Shown: positions 10,422 to 19,048, counted from the first letter of the stretch. The stretch: 64,000 bases of DNA from Nocardioides gansuensis (GCF_003076135.1 NZ_QDGZ01000002.1:248001-312000), one strand, 5' to 3'. Numbers and translations: made by a program. The notes: generated by a model from the sequence alone, not told the origin.

Positions 10422-12487
10422 CCGAGGCTAGTGTGATTGGGCGAGTGATCGACGTCCGCAGCACGACGATCAGGGTCGCGCTCGACGTTGGGTCGAAAGG
10501 GTTCACCAAGGTTGGACCGGACGGTCTCCAGACTGTTGGTGTCGTCAACTCGTACATCACGGTGCCTGCTGGCGCACACCGCGTCGTCGGCATCGTCAGC
10601 GGTGTGTACATCAGCGGTCGGCAGGAGCAGAAGGGGCGAGGCGAGCTTCTCAGTCAGGACGACACAGCTACCTACGAACTGGAAGCCACTGTTGTGGGTC
10701 GGTTCGAGGGTGACACCTTCAAGTCGGGTCTGACCGGATACCCACCGCTCCATGCGCCCGTGCAGGCGGCCACGCCAGGGGAAGTGAAGAACATCTTTCT
10801 CCCCAAGGGCGGGCCGTCGCTTCGGATCGGCACATCGGCGGTGGCCTCGGAGCAGGCGGTTCATCTCGACGCGAACCTGCTGCTCGGCCACCATTGCGCG
10901 GTCGTCGGGTCAACGGGGTCAGGCAAGTCATGCACCGTGACCGCCCTCGTCGATGGGTTGCTTGATCATGAGATCTCCAACGGGCACATCGTCATCTTCG
11001 ATATCAATGGCGAGTACGCCCAGTCGTTTGCAGTCTCCACGACGCGTGGCAAGAAGACTCGACCGCTCATCCTGGGCCCGAAGCCTGGCCCGGACTCCGG
11101 GCTCTTCTTGCCGCACTGGTTCATGAACAACGAGGAGCACATGAACCTCCTCAGGGCCAGTGAGGGCGTCCAGGCTCCTGTCCTTCAGCGCTCCATCGCT
11201 GACGCGCGAGTGGCAGGTGCATCCACGAACATCGAGTTGCTTCGGCTCCAGAACCTGCTCAGCTCCATGGGAATCATCGAGGGGGCGTTCGCAAACACCA
11301 AGAGTGGGTCGGACACCGCATTCGCCCAATTGGACGGGATGAAAGCGCTGGTTGACGGGCAGGCCAGTCAGACGAGCACCTGCGCCGCTCAGTGGACGCA
11401 GATCAAGAAGATCCTCGACACAGGGATTCCGCAAGCCGGTGTTGCCAACGCGGCGTGGACCCCGCTGACAGCGCCTCAACGCGACGTGCTTGCCCGGATG
11501 TTCGTGGCGATCCGTCGAGAGGTCTCGACCGCCTTCGGAGCGCTGGGCATGGGTAGTGCCCAAGCTGCACCCGACTTTGATGCGCCAGTCTTCTACTCGC
11601 TGCAGGAGCTGTGTGACTTCTTCCTCCCCAATCGCATCCAGATGGAGCAGGCGAACGACAGCAAGATCGCTGGCTACGTCGCGACGCTCCAGATGCGGCT
11701 CAGCCGGCTTCTCGCGGACGGCCGCTATGACTTCATCACGAGGATCGAGAAGCACACTGACCCGCTGGGCAGTTACCTGAAGGCACTCATGGGGGTTGAC
11801 CCGACGGGTGGGGACCCGGCGTCAGATTGGCCGGCGGCAACCCAGTATCAGGCGCAGAGTGCGTCGCACGGCGACGGCCCGTCGGTGACGATCTTTGATC
11901 TCAGCCTCGTTGCGAACGATGTCCTGGAGAACGTCACGGCCTTGCTCGGCCGGCTCCTCTTCGATTTCGCTGTTCGGAGTCAGCCCCGTGCCGAGCACCC
12001 TGTACTACTCGTCTTGGAGGAGGCGCACCGCTTCATCCCGACGCGGCAGGACCCTGTCGGCGGTGCGAGTCGCTCGGCGGCCGTCTTCGAGCGCATTGCG
12101 AAGGAGGGGCGCAAGTTCGGCCTCTCGCTGCTGCTAGCAAGTCAGCGGCCGAGCGAGCTCAGCGAAACGGTGGTAGCCCAATGTGGGACTGTCATCGCAC
12201 ACCGCCTCACCCATGAGGCCGACCAGAGTCTTCTCCGCCACGCGACCGCGCTCAGCTCACGTGCGCTCCTTGATCAGTTGCCCAGCCTGGCACAGCAGCA
12301 CGCTCTTGTGACGGGCGTCAGCACCGGCGTGCCTGTCGCAGTTCGTGTGCGCGACGTCGAGGACCCGCCGAAGAGCGACGATCCGAACTTCATCGAAACT
12401 TGGAGTGACGCAGGCAAACTGGCCGATCTGCCGACCCATATCGACCGGGTAGTCGAGGACTGGCAGGGAGACCTTCCCACTCCGTGA
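10418..12487 (+). CDS. herA: HerA-family hexameric ATPase of a SIR2-HerA pair
   Basis: 689 residues, HerA/FtsK-type P-loop ATPase. An N-terminal beta-barrel HAS-like domain (about 1-120) precedes Walker A VGSTGSGKSC at about residue 163. Walker B LLVLEEAH is near residue 532, followed by the FGLSLLLASQRPSEL sensor region and a conserved C-terminal arginine-rich part. In characterised SIR2-HerA systems, HerA rings recruit SIR2 and are required for immunity. It begins inside the end of the SIR2 gene (ATGA). The TGA overlaps an ATG opening a 44-codon frame. The reading frame is intact. Confidence 0.93.
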   Translation: MTEASVIGRVIDVRSTTIRVALDVGSKGFTKVGPDGLQTVGVVNSYITVPAGAHRVVGIVSGVYISGRQEQKGRGELLSQDDTATYELEATVVGRFEGDTFKSGLTGYPPLHAPVQAATPGEVKNIFLPKGGPSLRIGTSAVASEQAVHLDANLLLGHHCAVVGSTGSGKSCTVTALVDGLLDHEISNGHIVIFDINGEYAQSFAVSTTRGKKTRPLILGPKPGPDSGLFLPHWFMNNEEHMNLLRASEGVQAPVLQRSIADARVAGASTNIELLRLQNLLSSMGIIEGAFANTKSGSDTAFAQLDGMKALVDGQASQTSTCAAQWTQIKKILDTGIPQAGVANAAWTPLTAPQRDVLARMFVAIRREVSTAFGALGMGSAQAAPDFDAPVFYSLQELCDFFLPNRIQMEQANDSKIAGYVATLQMRLSRLLADGRYDFITRIEKHTDPLGSYLKALMGVDPTGGDPASDWPAATQYQAQSASHGDGPSVTIFDLSLVANDVLENVTALLGRLLFDFAVRSQPRAEHPVLLVLEEAHRFIPTRQDPVGGASRSAAVFERIAKEGRKFGLSLLLASQRPSELSETVVAQCGTVIAHRLTHEADQSLLRHATALSSRALLDQLPSLAQQHALVTGVSTGVPVAVRVRDVEDPPKSDDPNFIETWSDAGKLADLPTHIDRVVEDWQGDLPTP

Positions 12488-12621
12488 TGCCCGAACCGCC
12501 TCGGCTGGACGGGGGCTGTTTGCAGCGGCGCATCTTCGGGGCGAACTTCGGCGAGCTCCTCGTCGGCGCGGGTCACGGGTGGCATGACGCCACACTGTGC
12601 AACCCGGACCGCTCCTCCTGA
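12487..12621 (+). CDS. Possible 44-residue protein coupled to herA
   Basis: An ATG overlaps the herA stop codon (TGATG) and opens a frame of 44 codons ending at TGA 12619. The predicted peptide contains RIFGANFGELLVGAGHGWHD and matches nothing I know. In favour of it being real: its position at the end of a chain of five overlapping genes, and the Gly/His-rich ordered segment. Against: short length and proximity to the att-like repeat, which would also fit a truncated remnant of a longer gene. Confidence 0.3.
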   Translation: MPEPPRLDGGCLQRRIFGANFGELLVGAGHGWHDATLCNPDRSS

Positions 12622-12631
12622 GGATGGATTT

Positions 12632-12755
12632 GTGGGGTGCACCGTACGCACAAGGACAAGAAACGGCGCCCGACGCTGGAAGACATTCAAAGACGTTTTC
12701 GCAGGTCAGGCGCCGTTTCAGGCATCTAGCCGCAGGTCACGATAACCCCGAATCA
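12632..12755. repeat. Left att-like repeat (partner at 63087-63195)
   Basis: Three blocks occur here in the same order as at 63087-63195: GGGGTGCAC, then GACGTTTTCGCAGGTCAG followed by CGCCGTTT, then ACCCCGAATCAGATGTCGT. The right copy differs by a few bases and by block spacing. Both are direct. This copy lies between the SIR2-HerA block and the dual-OB/DUF488 block; the other lies beside tyrosine-integrase remnants. It looks like one end of an integrated element or a trace of past integration. Confidence 0.55.
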
Positions 12756-12947
12756 GATGTCGTCGATGGGAAGGAACTGGCTTCCCGGCTGCCAGAACGG
12801 ACGGTGCCACGTGGCTGTGGTGTTGAAAGCTCCGCGGGGGAGGTTGGCCGGAGCCGGTGTCCGTGAGGTTCCTTCGGCAGAAGCGATGCTTGCTCGTTAG
12901 GTCTCCCCTAGCGTTTCCCACGGGTGAAGCGTGAAGGAGGGGGCAGG

Positions 12948-13661
12948 GTGACTACGTTCAAGAGAATCCTGTGCCTGGCCAACTCCAAGAAGCATGGAGG
13001 GACCTGCTTCGCGGGCATCGAGATCCATTCGTCATCGGCGGGGGACTGGATACGTCCCGTCAGCGCGCGTACTGGTCACGAAGTGAACGTCGCTGAACAG
13101 ACGCTGCCCGACGGCTCGCAACCGCAAGTGCTCGATGTGGTGCTCGTTGGCCTTCGGCACGCGGTCCCCAATGGCTATCAAAGCGAGAACTGGCTCCTCG
13201 ATCCTGCTCATACGTGGAGACGTGTCGACCGCTGGAACTACGCCCAGGTTGAAGGCGTCATCAACCATCCACCGTCGTTGTGGACGAATGAGTCGTCTTC
13301 TACTGGGGGAGTCCATGACCGCGTGGCCGAGAAGGACCTTGCGAGGCACCGGCGTTCCATCGGCTTGATCCGCCCCGAGGGCGCGCAGATCGTAGTCGCG
13401 ACCAATCGTTGGAGTGGGGCGAACGAAGTACGCGCTCGGTTCACGTACAACGGGGTCCAGTACGAACTGAAGGTCACTGACCCGATCTACCACGACCACT
13501 TTCTCGCTCGTGGTGTCGGCCGTTACCCGCTGAGCGATCGAGCGCTTATGACCGTGAGCCTCGCCGAGCCCTACACCGCGCCCCAGCCAGGCGCGCAGGC
13601 ATACTCGTACAAGATCGTCGCTGCCGTCATCGAGCCAAGTGGGTCACCAGGGGGTGCGTGA
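12948..13661 (+). CDS. Dual-OB domain protein associated with DUF488
   Basis: 237 residues from a GTG preceded by a strong ribosome site GAAGGAGG seven bases upstream; an in-frame GTG at 12924 is less likely because that ribosome site would fall inside the gene. The N-terminus (TTFKRILCLANSKKHGGTCF) and the following GxxIRPVS region match proteins I know as dual-OB-domain proteins, encoded next to DUF488 genes. OB folds suggest nucleic-acid binding, but no biochemical role is established that I can cite. The stop overlaps the next start (GTGATGA), so the three genes form one unit. Confidence 0.65.
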   Translation: MTTFKRILCLANSKKHGGTCFAGIEIHSSSAGDWIRPVSARTGHEVNVAEQTLPDGSQPQVLDVVLVGLRHAVPNGYQSENWLLDPAHTWRRVDRWNYAQVEGVINHPPSLWTNESSSTGGVHDRVAEKDLARHRRSIGLIRPEGAQIVVATNRWSGANEVRARFTYNGVQYELKVTDPIYHDHFLARGVGRYPLSDRALMTVSLAEPYTAPQPGAQAYSYKIVAAVIEPSGSPGGA

Positions 13662-14272
13662 TGAAGGAACCGGGCACCGTCTTCACCATCGGGCACTCGA
13701 CCCACGAGATTGAAACCTTCCTCGCGCTCTTGAGCACGCACCGGATCTCGGCAGTCGCCGACGTTCGCTCGACCCCTGCGAGCCGCTTCAACCCGCAGTT
13801 CAATCGTGATGCCCTCAAGTCCTTCCTGAGCAAGGCCGGCATCGCGTATGTGTTCCTCGGCAAGGAACTCGGCGCGCGCTCGGACGACCCGAGCTGCTAT
13901 GTCGACGGCAAGGTGCAGTACGACAGGCTCTCGCAGGCGCCCGGGTATCGCGCCGGTATCGAGCGGCTGAAGTCGGGCAGCGCCGACCATGCGATCGCGA
14001 TCATGTGCTCTGAGCGCGAGCCGCTGGACTGCCACCGCACGGTGCTTGTCTCGGAGACTCTTGTCGCCGAGGGAGTCAACGTCGTGCACATCCTCGGCGA
14101 TGGAACGCTCGAGTCCCATGACCAGACGCGGCGTCGCCTTCGAGAACTCCATGGACTCGCGGAAGACGACCTCTTCCACACGGAGGAGGAGTTGGTGGCG
14201 CAAGCACTGAGTCGGCAAGAGGACCGGATCGCCTACGTCGATGATGGCGGACGAGAGGCAGTAGGGGACTGA
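13661..14272 (+). CDS. DUF488 family protein, first of two
   Basis: 203 residues. The N-terminal FTIGHSTHEIETF and the following VADVRSTPAS are the typical DUF488 opening, and the conserved cysteine motif CSEREPLDCHR lies near residues 114-124. DUF488 proteins have no firmly established function; the Cys...CHR arrangement suggests a metal or catalytic site. I chose ATG 13661 over the adjacent GTG 13658. The 80 residues after the CHR motif are a helical extension absent from the second DUF488 protein. It overlaps the dual-OB gene and is 2 bp from the next gene. Confidence 0.8.
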   Translation: MKEPGTVFTIGHSTHEIETFLALLSTHRISAVADVRSTPASRFNPQFNRDALKSFLSKAGIAYVFLGKELGARSDDPSCYVDGKVQYDRLSQAPGYRAGIERLKSGSADHAIAIMCSEREPLDCHRTVLVSETLVAEGVNVVHILGDGTLESHDQTRRRLRELHGLAEDDLFHTEEELVAQALSRQEDRIAYVDDGGREAVGD

Positions 14273-14274
14273 GA

Positions 14275-14712
14275 TTGCGACTCTTCACTATCGGCTTCAC
14301 GAAGAAGTCGGCACGAACGTTCTTCGGGTTGCTCCAGGAGTCGGGAGCCTCAGAGCTGATCGACGTACGCCTCAACAACGTCTCGCAGCTCGCCGGCTTC
14401 GCCAAGCGCGACGACCTGGAGTTCTTCCTCGGGGAGATCTGCGACATGAAGTATCGCCACCTCACTTCGCTGGCCCCAACGCAGCCGATGCTCGACACGT
14501 TCAAGAAGCGCGGCGGCGACTGGCGACTCTACGAAGCCGACTTCCTCCAGCTCATGCAGGAGCGCCGGATCGAGGAGAATCTCGATCCGGCTGACATCGA
14601 CAACACGGTCCTGCTCTGCAGCGAGGAGAAGCCGCACAACTGCCATCGACGGCTTGTGGCTGAGTATCTCCAGGATCGTTGGGGCGACGTAGAGATCGTC
14701 CATCTCGGCTAA
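14275..14712 (+). CDS. DUF488 family protein, second of two
   Basis: 145 residues, the usual short DUF488 length. It starts with TTG two bases after the previous stop; the ribosome site is probably AGGGGA at about 14263. LFTIGFTKKSARTFF opens the domain and CSEEKPHNCHRR at about residues 121-132 is the conserved cysteine/histidine motif. It differs strongly from the upstream DUF488 protein (GFTKK instead of GHSTH), so the two are not a recent duplication and may have separate tasks. Together with the dual-OB gene it forms a three-gene operon. Confidence 0.8.
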   Translation: MRLFTIGFTKKSARTFFGLLQESGASELIDVRLNNVSQLAGFAKRDDLEFFLGEICDMKYRHLTSLAPTQPMLDTFKKRGGDWRLYEADFLQLMQERRIEENLDPADIDNTVLLCSEEKPHNCHRRLVAEYLQDRWGDVEIVHLG

Positions 14713-14760
14713 GTGCTCGGCGCTGCTTCCATTTAGACCCCATCTGTCGGACGGTGCATC

Positions 14761-14766
14761 TAGCGT
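14761..14766 (+). promoter_or_regulatory. Possible -10 box of a leaderless promoter
   Basis: TAGCGT fits the actinobacterial TANNNT -10 pattern and ends seven bases before the ATG at 14774, which has no ribosome site. This is the usual layout of leaderless transcripts in these bacteria, and suggests the 591-residue protein has its own promoter. Confidence 0.4.
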
Positions 14767-14773
14767 CGTCCCG

Positions 14774-16549
14774 ATGGCTGACTACGAACTTATCGATTCG
14801 GACTCCGCGGCGATCGCACTAGCGGAGCTCCTCAACGGAAACGATCGCGTCCGTCCCACGGCCGTGGTCACAATCGCAGCTGGCCAGGACGCGCCGTACA
14901 TCGACGTGCAGCAGGTAGCTCAGGAACTCGACGGCCTGGCGGACGTCTACCTCATCGCCACGGGACCCCACACCTGGACCTTCTCGCACCACATGGGCGA
15001 GGGAACGCAGGTCTACGGAGGTGCCGGGCGCGTTTACCCGGTCGGCCACGAATGGGTCCAGCACCTCTCCAAATCGCCCCTCCGATTCGCTTGGGGACGC
15101 AGCGAAGGTCCCAAGACCACGGAGCGGCTCATCAAGGACGGCCTGGACATGGCCGCGGCCGCCGGCCTCCTCGGCAAGAGCGTGCCCTCCACTCGTAGCC
15201 AGCGTCGCGAGGGCACCGTCAAGCGGGCGGACAATGAACGGGCATGGGTCGACTTCGGCGGAGGTACCTTCGATATGGGTACCGTCCCGCCGCAGCTCGC
15301 TGAGCCCGAGCTCCCGATCGAGCGGGTCCTTCGGCCAGGCATGAAGGTCTCTGGGATCCTCGACCTGGACTCCCGCTGGTTCGACATTCGAGCGAGTCGG
15401 CTGGCCCCCGCCGAGGCGCTGGCGGACTACCAAATCGGCGACGTGGTCCTCGCCCAGGTTGAGGAAGTGTCTAGTGAGACGGCGCTCGTTCGACTATTGC
15501 CGGGTGTTTCCGTCCGGCTCAACCGAGTCGACGTCACGCCGGAGGATGAGGCCGACCTTCGCACGCTCCTGACGCCCGGCGAGGTCATCGCTGCGCGTGT
15601 CCTCGGGAAGACGCCGTGGTGGTTGACCCTCCTGGGCGTGGATGAGGACCCCAGACCCGCCGCGAGCATCTACCCGGGCGGACCACCGTGGGTGGTGCAA
15701 GGCGAGGACGTCGCCGATGATGAGGAAGAGATCGACGCGGTTCCCGCTCCCTTGGCACCGCCAGTCGTCGTGCCTCCCGCCTCGTCGGTGGCCGCCGACG
15801 GTCAGGCGGATCAGGCTGCACCAAGCAGCGGCATCTCACCGGCGCAGTTGCCGGGCGCTCGAGGGCCCATCACACCTGCGCCCGCCGCGGCCCCGTTGGC
15901 CCCGGGACCGGCGGTCCGGGATCTGTCCCTCAAAGTCACGCAACTACAGTCGCAAGTCCGCTCGCTCGAGTCGCAGTTGGCGCCGCTCCGCGACGAACTC
16001 TTGGCAACACGCTACGAACGCGACCAACTCGCGGCGCTGAAGAACGCCGCGGAACGTCGTGCGGATCGCTTTGAGTCCGAGCTCAAGAAGTCCCGGTCGG
16101 CTCTACGCAAGACGGCAGGCGCGCAGGCCACGGTGGCACCGGCATTCGCTGATCCTGAGCGTGGTTTCCGGTACCTCGTCGAGACTGCATGGGCCCGACG
16201 CATCCCGGTGGGGGAGCAGCTCGCCAGGGCGTTACCCGAGTTCATCATCGGCGAGCAGTTCCTCTCCAGCGTCGAAGAGCTCCAGGGCGTCACCGCTGAG
16301 AAGGTGGCGGACGTCGCGATGGAACTAGTCACGGGGCTCGCTGAGAGCAGCTCGGGGCGGGACATGCACCGACTCCGCATTGGACCCGGAGGGGATGACC
16401 CCGTTCGACAGCGGGATGACGGCGCAGTTTGTTGGCGGCTCGCGCTCCAGGTCAACACCCCGTCGGCGCGACGGCTTCACGCCTGGCGCCTACCGAACGG
16501 CCTGTGGGATCTCTCGAGTGTCCGGAAGCACGACGACTTCGAGCCGTAG
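14774..16549 (+). CDS. Unrecognised protein: two S1/OB-like domains plus coiled coil
   Basis: 591 residues, family not recognised. Residues 1-130 form an alpha/beta domain with AAGQDAPYIDVQQVAQEL and a YGGAGRVYPVGHEW segment. Residues about 150-215 and 220-290 look like two OB/S1-type beta-barrels (EGTVKRADNERAWVDFGGG; GDVVLAQVEEVSSETALV), which would fit RNA or nucleic-acid binding. A Pro/Ala linker (about 315-375) is followed by a heptad-type coiled coil (about 380-450), then a C-terminal domain ending in HAWRLPNGLWDLSSV and HDDFEP. It lies 61 bp after the DUF488 operon on the same strand, probably with its own leaderless promoter. Its place in a defence island hints at a conflict role, but that is only context. 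Confidence 0.7.
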   Translation: MADYELIDSDSAAIALAELLNGNDRVRPTAVVTIAAGQDAPYIDVQQVAQELDGLADVYLIATGPHTWTFSHHMGEGTQVYGGAGRVYPVGHEWVQHLSKSPLRFAWGRSEGPKTTERLIKDGLDMAAAAGLLGKSVPSTRSQRREGTVKRADNERAWVDFGGGTFDMGTVPPQLAEPELPIERVLRPGMKVSGILDLDSRWFDIRASRLAPAEALADYQIGDVVLAQVEEVSSETALVRLLPGVSVRLNRVDVTPEDEADLRTLLTPGEVIAARVLGKTPWWLTLLGVDEDPRPAASIYPGGPPWVVQGEDVADDEEEIDAVPAPLAPPVVVPPASSVAADGQADQAAPSSGISPAQLPGARGPITPAPAAAPLAPGPAVRDLSLKVTQLQSQVRSLESQLAPLRDELLATRYERDQLAALKNAAERRADRFESELKKSRSALRKTAGAQATVAPAFADPERGFRYLVETAWARRIPVGEQLARALPEFIIGEQFLSSVEELQGVTAEKVADVAMELVTGLAESSSGRDMHRLRIGPGGDDPVRQRDDGAVCWRLALQVNTPSARRLHAWRLPNGLWDLSSVRKHDDFEP

Positions 16550-16575
16550 TCGCTGCGCAAGCCAGCTTCTCTTCA

Positions 16576-16819
16576 GGGCGCGGTTTGGGCGCGCTTTCAA
16601 GCGCGGACGGTCGCAAACCGGGACTGGCGACGCCCGAGCGCGCTGCCGACAAAGCCGCAGGTCAGCGGCTAGTTTGCTCTGATGAACGCAGCCGTTGGCA
16701 AAGACGTGTGCTCACGCTCAAGCCGTTTCGTGTCTTCCCGATGACTTCTCATGTGGAGTGCGTCGCGCAATTGGTGAAAGCCGACTCTGATGACCTGCGG
16801 CGGACCGATTGCGCTGAAG
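16576..16819. repeat. Dispersed repeat, copy A
   Basis: One of three direct copies (others at 55710-55917 and 59830-60059). Shared blocks in order: GGGCGCGSTTTG/CGCTTT at the left, CGCAGGTCAGCG (16656), GATGAACGCAG, ACGCTCA, and CTTCCCGATGACTTCTCATG followed by TGGAGTGCG. Copies A and C also share a right end with GACCTGCGG and GCGCTGA. CCGCAGGTCAG on the left and GACCTGCGG on the right form an inverted pair. No coding capacity is convincing. The stretch 16550-16982 contains no gene. Confidence 0.7.
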
Positions 16820-16982
16820 CCCGCCCAGCGGCCTTGCGTCAAGGCGCTGGCTGAAGTTGTTTTCAGCATCACCGTGACCATCGAACCCGTCCAGTACCGG
16901 GTGACTCGGCCGACGGCGTGACAGACGTTGTCGAACTCGGACAACCAGTTCCTGTCGACGACCTCCCGTAGGGTTCAATGTG

Positions 16983-17290
16983 TCAAGCCCGAGCGGGCTT
17001 GGCGAGGGCGAAATTGCACAGGTAGCGCTGCCGCTCGCCCTCTCGGTAGTGCGAGGTAGCCAGGTAGAGGCCCTCATCGATGGCGACGAGCTCGTCGTGG
17101 AACCGGCGGACGTGGCCAGGGTTGTTCGCGCTGTCGTGGTCGAGGAACACCACTTCTCGGTCGCTGAACAGCGACTGCGCGACGCGGGCGGTGAACTGGA
17201 AGCGCTTGACCTCCAGCGGCCCGACCCCCAGCCGGTTGAAGCCCGTGACGGCGTTGTGTTTGTTGTGCTCGAAGACCTTGCCGCGCCAGA
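16983..17290 (-). pseudogene. Stub of an unrecognised protein (C-terminal part)
   Basis: On the - strand, about 100 codons read as a credible protein end: GFNRLGVGPLEVKRFQF, FLDHDSANNPGHVRRFHDEL and IDEGLYLATSHYREG, stopping at 16983. Upstream, this frame runs into the antisense of an alcohol dehydrogenase stub, so the N-terminus is missing. I do not recognise the family. An 18-bp inverted repeat CAAGCCCG-AG-CGGGCTTG (16984-17001) covers the stop codon and could serve as a terminator. Confidence 0.45.
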
Positions 17291-17304
17291 GGCGGAGGTC
17301 TTGG

Positions 17305-17405
17305 ACGAGGTCATCGCGGCTGGCCAGGTGAACGAGGCGTACGAGCGGGTGCTGGCGTCGGACGTGCGGTACCGGTTCGTGATCGACGTGAGCACGCTGG
17401 GCTGA
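17305..17405 (+). pseudogene. C-terminal stub of an NAD(P)-dependent alcohol dehydrogenase
   Basis: The last 28 codons before TGA 17403 read AGQVNEAYERVLASDVRYRF then VIDVSTLG, the characteristic end of zinc-type alcohol dehydrogenases of the cinnamyl-alcohol/YahK group (INEAYERM...DVRYRFVID). Nothing before this matches the family, so only the tail survives, fused against an oppositely oriented gene stub. This is a recombination scar. Confidence 0.6.
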
Positions 17406-17437
17406 ACCTCGCCCCGAGTCCGCGTCGCGGCCGTCCC

Positions 17438-19036
17438 TCAGACGCCGTACGTCGACACCACCTGGTCCCAGTCGTAGCGGGCGCTGGTGGCCTGGCCGAT
17501 CGTGGCCGTGCCACCGAGGGCGATGACGTAGTTGGCCAGGCCCTGCAGGAGAGTGAGCCACAGGCTGTGGGCAGCCGTGAACACGATGTCGCTCAGGCCA
17601 TAGTCCATGGCGCCCGTGGTGCGGTCGGCGCCGCGGGTGCCGAACGTGAAGGTGCCGTCTTCGTTGGCGACGTAGCCGAACCACCTGTTGCCCGAGACTG
17701 GGTGGCCCATGTCCAGCGGCGTCCAGATCGTCGAGAAGGTCCAGTGGTCGCCGGTGGCCTCACTGGTGAGCACCGACCCGTCGTCGGGGTTGGCCCACTC
17801 CGCGCCCGAGCGCATGTCGATGTGGATGACCGCTCCGGCGGGGGAGCCGGAGCTCCAGAGGCCGGCCTCCTCCTCGTCGTACGGCTCGAAGAACGCCATC
17901 CTCTGGTCGATCGTGGAGTTGAAGTCACGCCGCCAGCGGTCGAGGAGCTGCGTGGCGGACATCGAGGGCGGCAGCGAGACCTGCACGGGGTACCAGTCGA
18001 GGTTGACCGCGCCGTAGGCGTCGTGGATGCGGTGCACCGAGCCGTCGGGCGTGAACTTGGTGAGTCGCGAGACCAGTGAGGACGACGGGGTCAGCCTCAT
18101 CAGCGGGACCCACGGGTTCAGTGCAGGCGGTGGCGGGGCCGGCAGCACCGAGAACCCCCTCGCGAGGCGGGACGGTCGACGCCGGCCGCGGTTCACCGAC
18201 AGGGCACCCGCCACGGTCCCCGCGGGGAAGTGCAGCACCTGGACTCCCGCCCAGTCGGTCGGCGCCAGCTCCTCGTACTTGGCCAGGAAGGTGCCCAGCC
18301 ACTCGCGGTAGCGCGTGCCGGTCCCCGGGTCCACGATGTCGACGGTCGTGCCCGTGGGCGAGCCGTCGCCGGTGATGCCGACCATCACCCGGGCATGCAC
18401 GGCCCAGGCGCCCGGGGCCAGGGCCTCGTCGCCGACCACCAGGAGCGGGCCGTGGTCGCGCAGGAGCTCCTCCCACCGGGCGACCGTGAAGCTCGCCGCC
18501 GGCTCCGCGCTCAGCGACAGCGCGCCCTTAAGCCGCTGCACCTGGTCGGAGAAGAGTCCGGTGTTGTTCTCGTAGGCGTCCCGGTAGAGGGTCGGCGCAC
18601 CGACGCGGGCGCCGAGGTCGTCGAGGTAGCTGGGGAGAGAGAGGGACTGGCCCCGGCGCCACTGCTCCATCATCAGCGTGGCGAACGCCCAGCACGCCAT
18701 CGACTTGTCCTGCTTGAGCACCGCGATGAGCCCGGGCACCGTGTAGTCCACGGCCCTGTTGAAGGCCCGCACCCGGGGGGCCCGTGGCGAGCGCCTAGTC
18801 GGACGCGCCGTCGCGTAGGGCGACTCCCGCCACGAGAGGGCGGGGGTGGTGGGCGCGGGCGGTGTGTGGGCAGGCGGTGCCGCCGGCGGCGGGGGCGGTA
18901 CGACGCCGCGCGAGGGGGCCGGGACCGCGGGCCGGGCCGGCGGCTGGGGCACGCGGCGGCGCTTCGTGGTGCCGTTGCGTTGTGCGGCAGCCAGCCGGGC
19001 GAGGTCGGACTCGAGGGCGGAGAAGCGGGATGGCAT
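17438..19036 (-). CDS. Papain-like cysteine protease (C70/AvrRpt2-type) with C-terminal extension
   Basis: 532 residues. After a Pro-rich disordered N-terminus (about 20-90), the papain-like core shows catalytic Cys115 in SMACWAFATLM, His214 in GAWAVHARVMVGI and Asp236 in VDIVDPGTG. The order and spacing fit the C70 'papain-like cysteine protease AvrRpt2' group seen in many bacterial proteins. The 230-residue C-terminal half (from RLTKFTPDGSVHR) is beta-rich and unrecognised. No signal peptide is visible. A second protease-like gene ends 13 bp upstream, so the two are an operon. Substrate unknown; an effector or polymorphic-toxin role is possible but not shown. Confidence 0.7.
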   Translation of the reverse strand: MPSRFSALESDLARLAAAQRNGTTKRRRVPQPPARPAVPAPSRGVVPPPPPAAPPAHTPPAPTTPALSWRESPYATARPTRRSPRAPRVRAFNRAVDYTVPGLIAVLKQDKSMACWAFATLMMEQWRRGQSLSLPSYLDDLGARVGAPTLYRDAYENNTGLFSDQVQRLKGALSLSAEPAASFTVARWEELLRDHGPLLVVGDEALAPGAWAVHARVMVGITGDGSPTGTTVDIVDPGTGTRYREWLGTFLAKYEELAPTDWAGVQVLHFPAGTVAGALSVNRGRRRPSRLARGFSVLPAPPPPALNPWVPLMRLTPSSSLVSRLTKFTPDGSVHRIHDAYGAVNLDWYPVQVSLPPSMSATQLLDRWRRDFNSTIDQRMAFFEPYDEEEAGLWSSGSPAGAVIHIDMRSGAEWANPDDGSVLTSEATGDHWTFSTIWTPLDMGHPVSGNRWFGYVANEDGTFTFGTRGADRTTGAMDYGLSDIVFTAAHSLWLTLLQGLANYVIALGGTATIGQATSARYDWDQVVSTYGV

Positions 19037-19048
19037 GACGATCTCCCG

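Noticed and set aside
16576..16819. Insertion sequence
   Set aside because: No transposase gene, no clean terminal inverted repeats and no target duplication were found; the repeats fit recombination sites or MITE-like elements better.
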